Below are positions 1 through 8,480 of a DNA stretch of 34,648 bases, one piece after another. How positions within the stretch are numbered: the stretch's first letter is position 1; each line of letters opens with the position of its first letter. Below the pieces are notes generated by a model. That model saw only the letters and a program-made list of their open reading frames with translations, searched no databases and had not been told where the DNA came from. Origin of the DNA: Clostridiales bacterium (GTDB lineage Bacteria; Bacillota; Clostridia; Christensenellales; UBA3700); assembly GCA_014799575.1 (NCBI GenBank), contig JAAVHS010000018.1, forward strand, positions 35,148 to 69,795, read 5' to 3'. Position numbers and translations under genes: made by a program.

Positions 1-1
1 T

Positions 2-77
2 TGGGGTGTCGCCAAATGGTTAAGGCACTGGACTCTGACTCCAGCACTTGAGGGTTCAAATCCTTCCACCCCAGCCA
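2..77 (+). tRNA. tRNA-Gln (anticodon CTG)
   Basis: Acceptor TGGGGTG/CACCCCA, anticodon arm CTGGA-CTCTGAC-TCCAG, T-arm GGTTCAAATCC, encoded CCA. Confidence 0.93.
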
Positions 78-129
78 TACGGGACAGGCTAAGAAGTCGC
101 AAAAAATTTAATAATGTGTATCAAAAGAC

Positions 130-158
130 TTGATTTTTAAGTCGTAATGATATATTAT
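130..158 (+). promoter_or_regulatory. Putative sigma-A promoter for the Lys-Leu-Gly-Lys tRNA cluster
   Basis: TTGATT (130-135), 17-nt spacer, TATTAT (153-158), just upstream of the tRNA at 170. Confidence 0.5.
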
Positions 159-169
159 AACAAAGGTTC

Positions 170-245
170 GACCCATTAGCTCAGTCGGTAGAGCACATGA
201 CTTTTAATCATGGTGTCCCGGGTTCAAATCCCGGATGGGTCACCA
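170..245 (+). tRNA. tRNA-Lys (anticodon TTT)
   Basis: Acceptor GACCCAT/ATGGGTC, loop CTTTTAA, GGTTCAAATCC T-arm, CCA end. Confidence 0.95.
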
Positions 246-257
246 AATCATAAATAT

Positions 258-341
258 GCGGATGTGGCGGAATTGGCAGACGCGCTAGACTTAGGATCTA
301 GTGTCAACGACATGGGAGTTCGAGTCTCTTCATCCGCACCA
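258..341 (+). tRNA. tRNA-Leu (anticodon TAG)
   Basis: Acceptor GCGGATG/CATCCGC, anticodon arm CTAGA-CTTAGGA-TCTAG, long variable arm, CCA end. Confidence 0.95.
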
Positions 342-352
342 AAAGCAAAAAT

Positions 353-428
<76 letters not shown>

Positions 429-439
429 AAAATGAATAT

Positions 440-515
440 GCGCCTTTAGCTCAGTTGGTAGAGCAAATGACTCTTAATCATTGGGTCCAGAGTTCGAGTC
501 TCTGAAGGCGCACCA
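440..515 (+). tRNA. tRNA-Lys (anticodon CTT); prophage attachment gene
   Basis: Acceptor GCGCCTT/AAGGCGC, anticodon arm AATGA-CTCTTAA-TCATT, CCA end; its 3' half is duplicated at 31198. Confidence 0.95.
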
Positions 516-520
516 AAAAG
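469..520 (+). repeat. attL core (52-bp direct repeat)
   Basis: GACTCTTAATCATTGGGTCCAGAGTTCGAGTCTCTGAAGGCGCACCAAAAAG, identical to 31198-31249. Confidence 0.93.
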
Positions 521-538
521 CGGTTTTTAACCGCTTTT
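516..538 (+). terminator. Intrinsic terminator after the tRNA cluster, partly phage-derived
   Basis: AAAAGCGGTT-TTT-AACCGCTTTT stem-loop directly after the tRNA CCA. Confidence 0.75.
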
Positions 539-606
539 CTTCTAAAATCAGGCTTGTTTTGACGAATGTGTGAAGAGTTTTTAGTCAAAATGAGCCTTTT
601 TTCTTG

Positions 607-1941
607 CTATTTGGTGGTACGTTTGGTGGTACAGTCATCTAAAAAACTGTCTATTAACTGCAAGACTTCTTGATATTTTGTCCTATATGCCGTATTTTTC
701 TCGTCTTCCGTCAAATCTCCGCGCAAAAACGTGCCTTTGTCCAACTGCTCGGGGTGGGTATAGATTCGCAACGTCGTATCAATCGTCGTATGTCCGAGCC
801 ATAGCGACACGGTCTTGGGATTGATTTTCTCGACGCAAATTTGTATCGTTCCGAACGTGTGGCGTAAGTCGTGTATCTTGTGCTTGGAATAGACTTCGCG
901 GAATTTCCGCCCGACGTTGTCGTATGACAAGCCGAAGTAATCGCCGTTTTCGGTCGGCAGTGTGGACAATAGCGTTGCAACTCTATTTACGAGCGGTATG
1001 CATCTATCTGAACTTTCCGTCTTGTCTCCATGGATTGCAAGTACTTTGTTTTTCAAGTCTACGTCGCTTTTATTGATTTTGAGAGCCTCCTCGCGACGCG
1101 AACCCGTCAAGTATATAAATATAAAATAACATTTCTCGCGGTAGGAAAGCGCGTTGCTTGCGAAGAGACTTGCGAAGAAATCAACCTGCTCGTCGAAAGA
1201 AAGCGCCGTGCCTTGCTCTTGCGTGTGTTGCATTTTCTCAATAGGCGCGCACGGATTTGCTTTGATAAGCGATAGCGTAAGCGCTCTATCAAACATATTA
1301 TTGAGGAGACCCTGCACAACTTGTCTTTTACGCGTTTTTTCTATGCCATAAAGGAAACTTTCAATCTCTTGCGATTTGTACGCTGTAAGCGGTTTATCAA
1401 AGCCTTGCGCCATAATATACTTAAAGTTGCTTTCAATACCTTTCATTGTATTTTCGGCGCGGTTTTGATTGAGTTTATAAGGCAAGTAATTGTCTTTGTA
1501 GAATTCCGAGAGTAGCGGAGCAGTCTTTTTATTTTTCTTTTCTTTGTTTACCTCCTTGAATCTTTCGGTCAATTTTGTCTCGATTTCGTCTCTTGTTCTG
1601 CCATATATAGAGCCAAAATCTTTTGTACGAAGTTCTATCAGACCGTTTGCGCGTTGTCTGATAAAGCCTTTAATTTTGAGTTCAAATATCATTTCTTTAA
1701 TCTCCTTAATTAGATTGTTGGAAATGCTTTTTTGATACCCATTGCCGTCAATATTGTTTATAGTCATCAATCCGCTTTTAGTAGGATACGTCATATTGCC
1801 GAAATCAAAATCTATGTCGTCCGCCTCCATATTTCCTATTATTACGCAGATTGATTGTTTGATTGTTTTGAGTAGTTCGTCAAATGAAATGACCGCATTT
1901 GACACTTGTTCTAAATGGTGCTTTATCAAATTTCTATCCAT
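607..1941 (-). CDS. int: Phage tyrosine recombinase/integrase
   Basis: 444 aa; catalytic motifs GSRREEAL, HDLRHTFGT and WLGHTTIDTTLRIYTH; adjacent to attL. Confidence 0.95.
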   Translation of the reverse strand: MDRNLIKHHLEQVSNAVISFDELLKTIKQSICVIIGNMEADDIDFDFGNMTYPTKSGLMTINNIDGNGYQKSISNNLIKEIKEMIFELKIKGFIRQRANGLIELRTKDFGSIYGRTRDEIETKLTERFKEVNKEKKNKKTAPLLSEFYKDNYLPYKLNQNRAENTMKGIESNFKYIMAQGFDKPLTAYKSQEIESFLYGIEKTRKRQVVQGLLNNMFDRALTLSLIKANPCAPIEKMQHTQEQGTALSFDEQVDFFASLFASNALSYREKCYFIFIYLTGSRREEALKINKSDVDLKNKVLAIHGDKTESSDRCIPLVNRVATLLSTLPTENGDYFGLSYDNVGRKFREVYSKHKIHDLRHTFGTIQICVEKINPKTVSLWLGHTTIDTTLRIYTHPEQLDKGTFLRGDLTEDEKNTAYRTKYQEVLQLIDSFLDDCTTKRTTK

Positions 1942-2007
1942 TGTAAAAATCCCCCTAAATTATAGTAGGGATATTATACATTATTATTTGGAATAGTAAA
2001 TTTGTTG

Positions 2008-2922
2008 TTATTTAGCAACGTCGGTAATTTTAATGTTGCAACCGACGTACTCTTTGCCGTCTGTGCCTCCAGTAATATCAAGGATTTTTCCACACAAAAC
2101 AAAGCCGTCGCCAAATTCGCCGAGAAAGGCGTGTGATAATTCACTTTTGACGCTACCGAGAGTCTTGCCGGTACGGTCGTTTACAATAATGCTTGCCTCG
2201 GGATATTTATCGAGTGGCGTGTGCTTGATAGTCAAGGGGTCGCCGACTTTGCTTTCCTTTATACAATCTTGTCTATCGTCGAAAGAAACGCCAACGACTT
2301 TTGTTTTTAATGGTAATTGAATTCTGCGCGGTCTATATATTGCAACTTTGATAGAGTATACGTCAGTATCGTCGTCTTGGGATATGTCGGCAACTTCAAG
2401 ATGTAACGAGCCTTGCATATCGTCGCTTACTTTCTCGGGCAAATATCCGATGTCGCCACCGTCAACCGAGCAAAGATATAAGTCTTTGTCAATACCGTAC
2501 TCAATCGCTACGTCGTCGCCTACTTTGCAGTCGATAATATTACTTTGCATTTCTTCATTGCGATTGCCGATAAGCGTTACAACAATATCGGGCGTATCCG
2601 AGAAATTAGAAAGGTCCGCGTCATAATTTAGTTTAACGCCTAGATCTGACGGGGTTGAGTCTTTCGCTATTGTATTCTTAATCTTTTCGTCTTGCTTTGT
2701 AGTGGCTTTTACTTCGAGTCGGCGCGCTTTTACTGCAAAAACAGTGACGGCAGTTGCAACCGCTAATAAAAGCAATACAATGATTGCTTGCCATAGTGGC
2801 ATATTGTCAGTGTTGTCGCCTAAGGAATTGCCGATTATAGAAGTCACTATGAAAAACAATACCCACACTGCAACCGTAATAATTATTCTTATATTTCTTT
2901 TAAGTTTATAAAACCACTTCAT
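2008..2922 (-). CDS. Two-TM membrane protein with tandem HIRAN-like domains
   Basis: Two N-terminal hydrophobic segments; TKVVGVSFDDRQDCIKESKVGDPLTIKH...ASIIVNDRTGKTLGSV resembles HIRAN; a weaker copy lies upstream (VTLIGNRNEE...KVGDDVAIEY...GDIGYLPEKV). Confidence 0.6.
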   Translation of the reverse strand: MKWFYKLKRNIRIIITVAVWVLFFIVTSIIGNSLGDNTDNMPLWQAIIVLLLLAVATAVTVFAVKARRLEVKATTKQDEKIKNTIAKDSTPSDLGVKLNYDADLSNFSDTPDIVVTLIGNRNEEMQSNIIDCKVGDDVAIEYGIDKDLYLCSVDGGDIGYLPEKVSDDMQGSLHLEVADISQDDDTDVYSIKVAIYRPRRIQLPLKTKVVGVSFDDRQDCIKESKVGDPLTIKHTPLDKYPEASIIVNDRTGKTLGSVKSELSHAFLGEFGDGFVLCGKILDITGGTDGKEYVGCNIKITDVAK

Positions 2923-2945
2923 TTGTTTTCATCTCCTAAAATATT

Positions 2946-3356
2946 TTAATATCCTAAGATAGATTGTGTATCAATACCGCGCTTTTGCAAAATACCGATT
3001 AAAAGTCCTAAACACAGCGCACGGTATTCGGCTGTCATCGCATTAAAAAGTTTTACAACGTCCATAAAGTTATTGTCTTTCAGCAAGTCAGCGTATTCGC
3101 TTGCAAATTTTTCGGAGAGGGAATTGTCGGGACGCTGTGATATTGTCGTATCTTGTGTCTCAACTTCGTGACCTAATAAATAGTCAATCGAAACGCCGAA
3201 ATAATCGGCGAGTTTTTTCAATGTATCGAAATTTGGTTCACGTTCTCCATTTTCCCATTTTAATATGGCAACGTGTGAATAGCCAAAATGATTAGCAAGT
3301 TCAGTTTGAGTAATTTTTTTCTCTTTTCTCAACATTTTAAGATTTTCAGCAAACAT
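2946..3356 (-). CDS. XRE-family CI-like repressor
   Basis: N-terminal HTH: LRKEKKITQTELANHFGYSHVAILKWENGEREPNFDTLKKLADYFGVSIDYLLG. Confidence 0.9.
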   Translation of the reverse strand: MFAENLKMLRKEKKITQTELANHFGYSHVAILKWENGEREPNFDTLKKLADYFGVSIDYLLGHEVETQDTTISQRPDNSLSEKFASEYADLLKDNNFMDVVKLFNAMTAEYRALCLGLLIGILQKRGIDTQSILGY

Positions 3357-3434
3357 TTTTGTATCTCCTTTTGTGTGAATTGTAACACAAAGTATATATA
3401 ATTAGCAATATTTATAAAAGATTTTTGAAAAAAT

Positions 3435-3494
3435 TGTAACTAAATGTATTGACAATGCTATTTTACTGTGTTAGTATTGTATCAGTTAGTTACA
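3435..3494. promoter_or_regulatory. Lysis/lysogeny promoter with inverted operator-like half-sites
   Basis: TTGACA (3449-3454), N17, TAGTAT (3472-3477), flanked by TGTAACTAA (3435-3443) and its reverse complement TTAGTTACA (3486-3494). Confidence 0.65.
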
Positions 3495-3532
3495 TAAATG
3501 ACACAAAAAAATAAAATTTAAGGAGATAAGCA

Positions 3533-3712
3533 GTGAAAGGACTTAAAATACAAAGAATCAAGAAAGGCGTAACGCAAGAAGCGTTAGCGAAAGCAACCGC
3601 ACTTACTGTTCGTCAAATTCGTTCTTATGAGCAAGGACAAAGAAACCCAAAACCGCAAACACTCGAATGTATCGCCAAGTACTTTGGCTGTACGATTGAC
3701 GAACTTTTATAA
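3533..3712 (+). CDS. Cro-like XRE HTH protein (59 aa, GTG start)
   Basis: Absent from the ORF track; translates as MKGLKIQRIKKGVTQEALAKATALTVRQIRSYEQGQRNPKPQTLECIAKYFGCTIDELL; RBS AAGGAGA; divergent from the repressor. Confidence 0.88.
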   Translation: MKGLKIQRIKKGVTQEALAKATALTVRQIRSYEQGQRNPKPQTLECIAKYFGCTIDELL

Positions 3713-3726
3713 ATAGGAGGGATTTA

Positions 3727-3957
3727 ATGAATAAACAAAGACGGCAGGTAATTGATAAATTGATTGAACAAGTTGAAGAACTCAAATGTGGTATTCAAGA
3801 AGTATTAGACGAAGAAGACGAGTATAGAGAAAATATACCCGAAAGCATGACGGTCAAACAAGAGATTGCAGATTCTGCTTGTGAAAACCTTGATAACGCA
3901 ATAAGTAGTCTTGATGAAGTAGAAGAATATTTGCAGTCAGCACGAGACGGAGAATAG
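3727..3957 (+). CDS. Hypothetical phage protein, acidic coiled-coil-like
   Basis: 76-aa ORF with upstream GGAGG. Confidence 0.65.
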   Translation: MNKQRRQVIDKLIEQVEELKCGIQEVLDEEDEYRENIPESMTVKQEIADSACENLDNAISSLDEVEEYLQSARDGE

Positions 3958-3969
3958 AGGAGGACAAAG

Positions 3970-4377
3970 ATGACAATCAACCAACCAACCTTAAAATCAT
4001 TTTTTGCCACTAATACACCCGACAAGATGTTTATCAATGGAAATGAAGTACCGCAACAATATATGCAATTCGCTATGCGTGTAATTGCTCGTTGTCCGCT
4101 TGCGGTCAAGTCCATTGTAAAGGTCCGTCGCAGTAGCAGAGCAGTCAAAGTTTGTATATCAACATACACTTCGGAAGAAGTAAGAGACTTTTCTATTAAA
4201 AGTTATAAAGTTACACGACAATGCCAAATGACGGATTTGCTTGTTTTTATGATTACGGATAGAATGGTCGAAGCGTTAAGACAAATTGCCGATGCACTTA
4301 ATTCAATAGCGAGAGCATTTTCAATTTTGTTGCCAAAGAGTGACGACACCGAAGAAGACAACGGAGGCAAACAATGA
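3970..4377 (+). CDS. Hypothetical phage protein
   Basis: 135-aa ORF with RBS, overlapping the next gene by 4 nt. Confidence 0.65.
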   Translation: MTINQPTLKSFFATNTPDKMFINGNEVPQQYMQFAMRVIARCPLAVKSIVKVRRSSRAVKVCISTYTSEEVRDFSIKSYKVTRQCQMTDLLVFMITDRMVEALRQIADALNSIARAFSILLPKSDDTEEDNGGKQ

Positions 4378-6236
4378 AAGGCTATCAAGATAATTTGTTA
4401 AAAGGACTTATCGTTGACAACTTCGCAGGCGGAGGCGGAGCAAGTGTCGGTATCGAACTTGCGGTCGGCAGACCCGTCGACATCGCAATCAATCACGACG
4501 CGGACGCAATCGCAATGCACAAAGTCAACCACCCATACACGACACACTATCAAGAAGACGTTTTCGCAATCGACCCTGTAAAGGTTACGGGCGGTCGTCC
4601 CGTTGATATTGCTTGGTTTTCGCCCGACTGCAAACACTTTTCAAAAGCGAAAGGCGGAAAACCCGTCGAGAAGAAAATACGCGGTCTTTCTTGGGTAATT
4701 CTCAAATGGGCGATGTCAAGCGTCGCGCCGACGTGCATTTTTATGGAAAACGTCGAAGAGATTCAGACATGGGGTCCGCTCGTCGAGAATAACGGCAAAA
4801 TGTATCCCGACCCAAAGAGAAAGGGCGAGACGTTCAAAGGATTTATTGCAATGCTTACAAAGGGAATAAACGCCGACCACCCTGCATTTGCGGAGGCTTG
4901 CGAGTTTTTGCATATTGACCCGTCGAGCGAAGACGGCAGAAAACTTGCAAACGGACTCGGATACAAAGTTGATTGTAAAGTATTGAAAGCGTGTGACTAT
5001 GATACGCCAACACTTCGCAAGAGATTTTATCTCATAGCAAGGAACGACGGACAACCTATTGTATTTCCAAAGCCTACAAATGGCAAAGGCTTAAAACCTT
5101 ATAGGACCGCGTCCGAGTGTATTGATATGACAATACCATGTCCGTCAATATTCGGGCGCAAAAAGGAACTTGCTATCAATACGCAACGCCGTATTGCTCG
5201 CGGACTTGACAAGTTCGTTATCAAGAACCCAAAGCCGTTCATAATGCAAGTAAATTTTGAAAACGTACCGCAAGACATAGATAAGCCGATGAGTACGCAG
5301 ACGGCAGTCAATAAGCATTATTTAGGCATTCCAAAGATAGAGCCGTACATAATGAGTAACAACACGGGCAACGTGCCAAAGAGCGTATCAGATTCAACCC
5401 CGACGGTTACAACGGGCAATAGAAATTTTCTTTGTGAGGCGTTTATTACAAAATATTTTGGCGGCGAAAAACAAAGCGGAGCAGACTTGAACTCGTCAAA
5501 GCCAACCGTTACGGGCATAGACCATAACGCGCTAGTCGCAGTCAATTTGTCTTCGAGACACGGCGACGGCAAGGACGGCAGGGGAAGTAAAGTAGATGAA
5601 CCTACGCCGACGCATACCGCCACAAATCACGAACACCTTATCGCTACAAATATCGTGCATTATTACGGCGGAGAGGACCACGCAAGCAAAACGGACGACA
5701 AATTGCCGACCATTACGACGTTGCCGAGACATTACCTAGTGGCGAGCCACATGGTGGTGTTAAGGAACAATATGGACTGCAAGTCAATGAAAGAGCCTAT
5801 ACCTACGATTACGGCGCACGGTGGACACTTGGCGCAAATAGCCGTTTATCTTGAAAAGATTATAGACGGCAGTCAAGACTTAGGACATTGGGCGGAAATA
5901 CGCAAGTTGCTCAACGACTACGCAGGATATAACATCGCAGACGACGAAATTCTTATTATCGAAATCAACGGAGTGCAACATTTTATATCTGACGTCGGTA
6001 TGCGTATGCTTGAACCCGAAGAGTTGAAGTTGGCGCAAGGTTGCCCGAAAGATTATATCATCGACATTGAGTCACATATCGGCAAGCCGTATAGCAAAGC
6101 AAAGCAGATTGCAAGACTAGGCAATATGGTTTGTCCGCCTGTTGCAACCGCTCTTGTTCGAGCGAATTGCCCACAGTTGGCGTATGGACGTCCGCTGAAA
6201 ACGGTTGCCGAATTAGAGTCGGCAATGTGCGTTTAG
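4374..6236 (+). CDS. DNA (cytosine-5) methyltransferase with internal repeat domain
   Basis: Motif I DNFAGGGGASVGIELA, motif IV FSPDCKHFSKAKGG, ENVEE motif VI, LRKRFYLIA motif VIII, C-terminal GNMVCPPVATAL motif X. Confidence 0.93.
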   Translation: MKGYQDNLLKGLIVDNFAGGGGASVGIELAVGRPVDIAINHDADAIAMHKVNHPYTTHYQEDVFAIDPVKVTGGRPVDIAWFSPDCKHFSKAKGGKPVEKKIRGLSWVILKWAMSSVAPTCIFMENVEEIQTWGPLVENNGKMYPDPKRKGETFKGFIAMLTKGINADHPAFAEACEFLHIDPSSEDGRKLANGLGYKVDCKVLKACDYDTPTLRKRFYLIARNDGQPIVFPKPTNGKGLKPYRTASECIDMTIPCPSIFGRKKELAINTQRRIARGLDKFVIKNPKPFIMQVNFENVPQDIDKPMSTQTAVNKHYLGIPKIEPYIMSNNTGNVPKSVSDSTPTVTTGNRNFLCEAFITKYFGGEKQSGADLNSSKPTVTGIDHNALVAVNLSSRHGDGKDGRGSKVDEPTPTHTATNHEHLIATNIVHYYGGEDHASKTDDKLPTITTLPRHYLVASHMVVLRNNMDCKSMKEPIPTITAHGGHLAQIAVYLEKIIDGSQDLGHWAEIRKLLNDYAGYNIADDEILIIEINGVQHFISDVGMRMLEPEELKLAQGCPKDYIIDIESHIGKPYSKAKQIARLGNMVCPPVATALVRANCPQLAYGRPLKTVAELESAMCV

Positions 6237-6247
6237 GAGGGGAGCAA

Positions 6248-7291
6248 ATGCCGAGTAAAGAAGAATTGAAATACTTGCAATCGCTACCGCTTGACATAAA
6301 GATAGCAAAGACTAAGCAACGTATCCGCGAGTGGGTAAATCGCTACGGAGTAGACGGCGTGTATGTGTCGTTCAGCGGTGGCAAAGATAGTACGGTCCTT
6401 TTACATATTGTTAGAGAGATGTATCCCGACGTCGAGGCAGTATTTGTAAATACGGGACTTGAATATCCCGAAATACAAAGATTTGTAAAGTCGTTTGACA
6501 ACGTGACTATACTACGCCCGAAAATGCGTTTTGACGAAGTGATAAGAAAATACGGCTATCCATTTATAAGCAAGGAAGTGAGTCAATGTATCAAAGAGGG
6601 CAAATCATCTTTGCGGCGCGGAAGTAATTCGGTAAAACTTAGTAAATTGCTTTATGGCTTGCAGACCGAGAACGGCGGAAAATCAATTTTTGACCATACG
6701 AAATACAAACCGCTTTTATACGTTGATTTTAATATAAGCGATGTTTGTTGCAAGGTAATGAAAAAGAGTCCTGTACGCAATTATGCGAAAGTAAGTAGCA
6801 AAGTAGCAATAACCGCTCAGACGGCAGAAGAGAGTTTTTTACGTCGACAAAATTGGTTACGACACGGTTGCAACGCATTTGAAAGCAAATATCCTGTCAG
6901 CAATCCAATGAGTTTTTGGGTAGAGCAAGATATTTTGCAATACATAAAGCAGAACAAAGTACCGATAGCAAGCGTATACGGCGATATTGTATACGGCGAT
7001 AAATACGGCGCACAATACGAAAATTTGATTTGCGATTGTAACGGCAAACTTTGTACTACGGGGTGCGAAAGGACGGGTTGTATATTCTGCGGATTTGGCG
7101 CACACCTTGACAAAGGCGAAAGCCGTTTTGAGAGATTAAAGCGGACACACCCAAAGCAATATGCCTATTGTATGGGCGGTGGTGCTTATGATACCGACGG
7201 ACTTTGGAAACCGACCAAAGACGGCTTGGGTATGGCTCATTGTATAGACGAGTTAAACAAAATCTACGGCAAAGACTTTATTAAATATTAG
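6248..7291 (+). CDS. PP-loop ATPase, PAPS-reductase/DndC-like family
   Basis: SFSGGKDSTVLLHI PP-loop motif and C-terminal cysteine cluster CDCNGKLCTTGCERTGCIFCGFG; start reassigned to ATG 6248, which has RBS AGGAGGGG. Confidence 0.88.
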   Translation: MPSKEELKYLQSLPLDIKIAKTKQRIREWVNRYGVDGVYVSFSGGKDSTVLLHIVREMYPDVEAVFVNTGLEYPEIQRFVKSFDNVTILRPKMRFDEVIRKYGYPFISKEVSQCIKEGKSSLRRGSNSVKLSKLLYGLQTENGGKSIFDHTKYKPLLYVDFNISDVCCKVMKKSPVRNYAKVSSKVAITAQTAEESFLRRQNWLRHGCNAFESKYPVSNPMSFWVEQDILQYIKQNKVPIASVYGDIVYGDKYGAQYENLICDCNGKLCTTGCERTGCIFCGFGAHLDKGESRFERLKRTHPKQYAYCMGGGAYDTDGLWKPTKDGLGMAHCIDELNKIYGKDFIKY

Positions 7292-7302
7292 GAGGCGGAA
7301 GA

Positions 7303-7845
7303 ATGAGCGATTATAAGAGAATGACGGAAAGAGACGAATTCGGAAACGCAGATATCATAGGTGTCGATAGTTGTGTTTTACAAGGCGATTTACCATTTGA
7401 GGAGTTAAATAGAGTAACAAATGCGCTTAATAGATTTGCAACTCTTGAAGAGATGATTATTAGCGGTAAGTTAGTGGAATTACCCGAGACAAAACAAGCG
7501 GGCAAAATTTATTACGTTTGCGACCGAAAAGCGTGCGTGCAATGCAATCCCGATTGTAACCATACATGCAAGATTGCACACGCAAAAAACTTTACGCCTG
7601 CGGACATCAACGGCAATTTCCCCAACGAGGTAGGATACAACGGAGCGCCGGCTATATTTATGGAACGTAAAGTAAACGATGATAGCAAGCAAGCGCAAAG
7701 AGAAGTGTTGGAGGAGTTGAAAGAGCGTATTTGTGGAGGCATATTTGAAGACGAAGATATATATGTCGAAAACAAATGGTATATGAAAAAAGAATTTATC
7801 AAAGAGATGATTGACGAACTCGTCAAGGAGGTATGCGGAGAATGA
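7303..7845 (+). CDS. Hypothetical phage protein with Cys cluster
   Basis: MSDYKRMTERDEFG...CDRKACVQCNPDCNHTC; RBS GGAGG. Confidence 0.7.
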   Translation: MSDYKRMTERDEFGNADIIGVDSCVLQGDLPFEELNRVTNALNRFATLEEMIISGKLVELPETKQAGKIYYVCDRKACVQCNPDCNHTCKIAHAKNFTPADINGNFPNEVGYNGAPAIFMERKVNDDSKQAQREVLEELKERICGGIFEDEDIYVENKWYMKKEFIKEMIDELVKEVCGE

Positions 7846-8480
7846 GCGAATATAAAAGATTAACAAAGAAAGATAGATTAGGTAAATGGTATGTGAAATA
7901 TGCGAATGGCGACATTACGCTTGCGCCAAATAGAGCCTCGCAAGAAGTGTTTAACTATCTTGCCAAACTAGAAAACAAGATTGAGCGAGGAGAGTTTGTA
8001 GAGTTGCCTTGCAAGGCGGGAGATATTTTCGGTGTCAGTATCAGTATGAGTATGCAAAATCTAGAAGAGGTATTGAACCACGAAATATATGTGATAAATA
8101 AAAGCACTTGTCGATGCAGACGTAGGCGCAGTCGACGTAAACAATATCAAGAAGAGATTGAGCGCTTGAATGCCGAAAACGCAAACTTGACCGCACGTCT
8201 CGAAGTTGCGGAGCAAGACAAGGCGAGCCTAGAACGCACAACGCAAGAAGTAAACGAGACTTTGAGCGCAAATGGTATAAGCATTGATTGCGACGGCAAC
8301 GTCGTTGACGAAAACCGTAGTCAAGCCGTTAAAGTGTTTGCGGAAGAGTTGCAAAAGCGAATCGAGATTTTGCAAGTCGCTGACGATGAGAATGATATTT
8401 TCCGCTACGGCTTTGAAACAATGAAAGAGCAGATACCCGACATAATCGAAAAATTATTAAAGGAGTCGGCAGTCAAATGA
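7842..8480 (+). CDS. Hypothetical phage protein; N-terminus related to the upstream gene, C-terminal coiled coil
   Basis: MSEYKRLTKKDRLG matches MSDYKRMTERDEFG; C-terminal heptad-rich region; ATG 7842 overlaps the upstream stop. Confidence 0.6.
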   Translation: MSEYKRLTKKDRLGKWYVKYANGDITLAPNRASQEVFNYLAKLENKIERGEFVELPCKAGDIFGVSISMSMQNLEEVLNHEIYVINKSTCRCRRRRSRRKQYQEEIERLNAENANLTARLEVAEQDKASLERTTQEVNETLSANGISIDCDGNVVDENRSQAVKVFAEELQKRIEILQVADDENDIFRYGFETMKEQIPDIIEKLLKESAVK

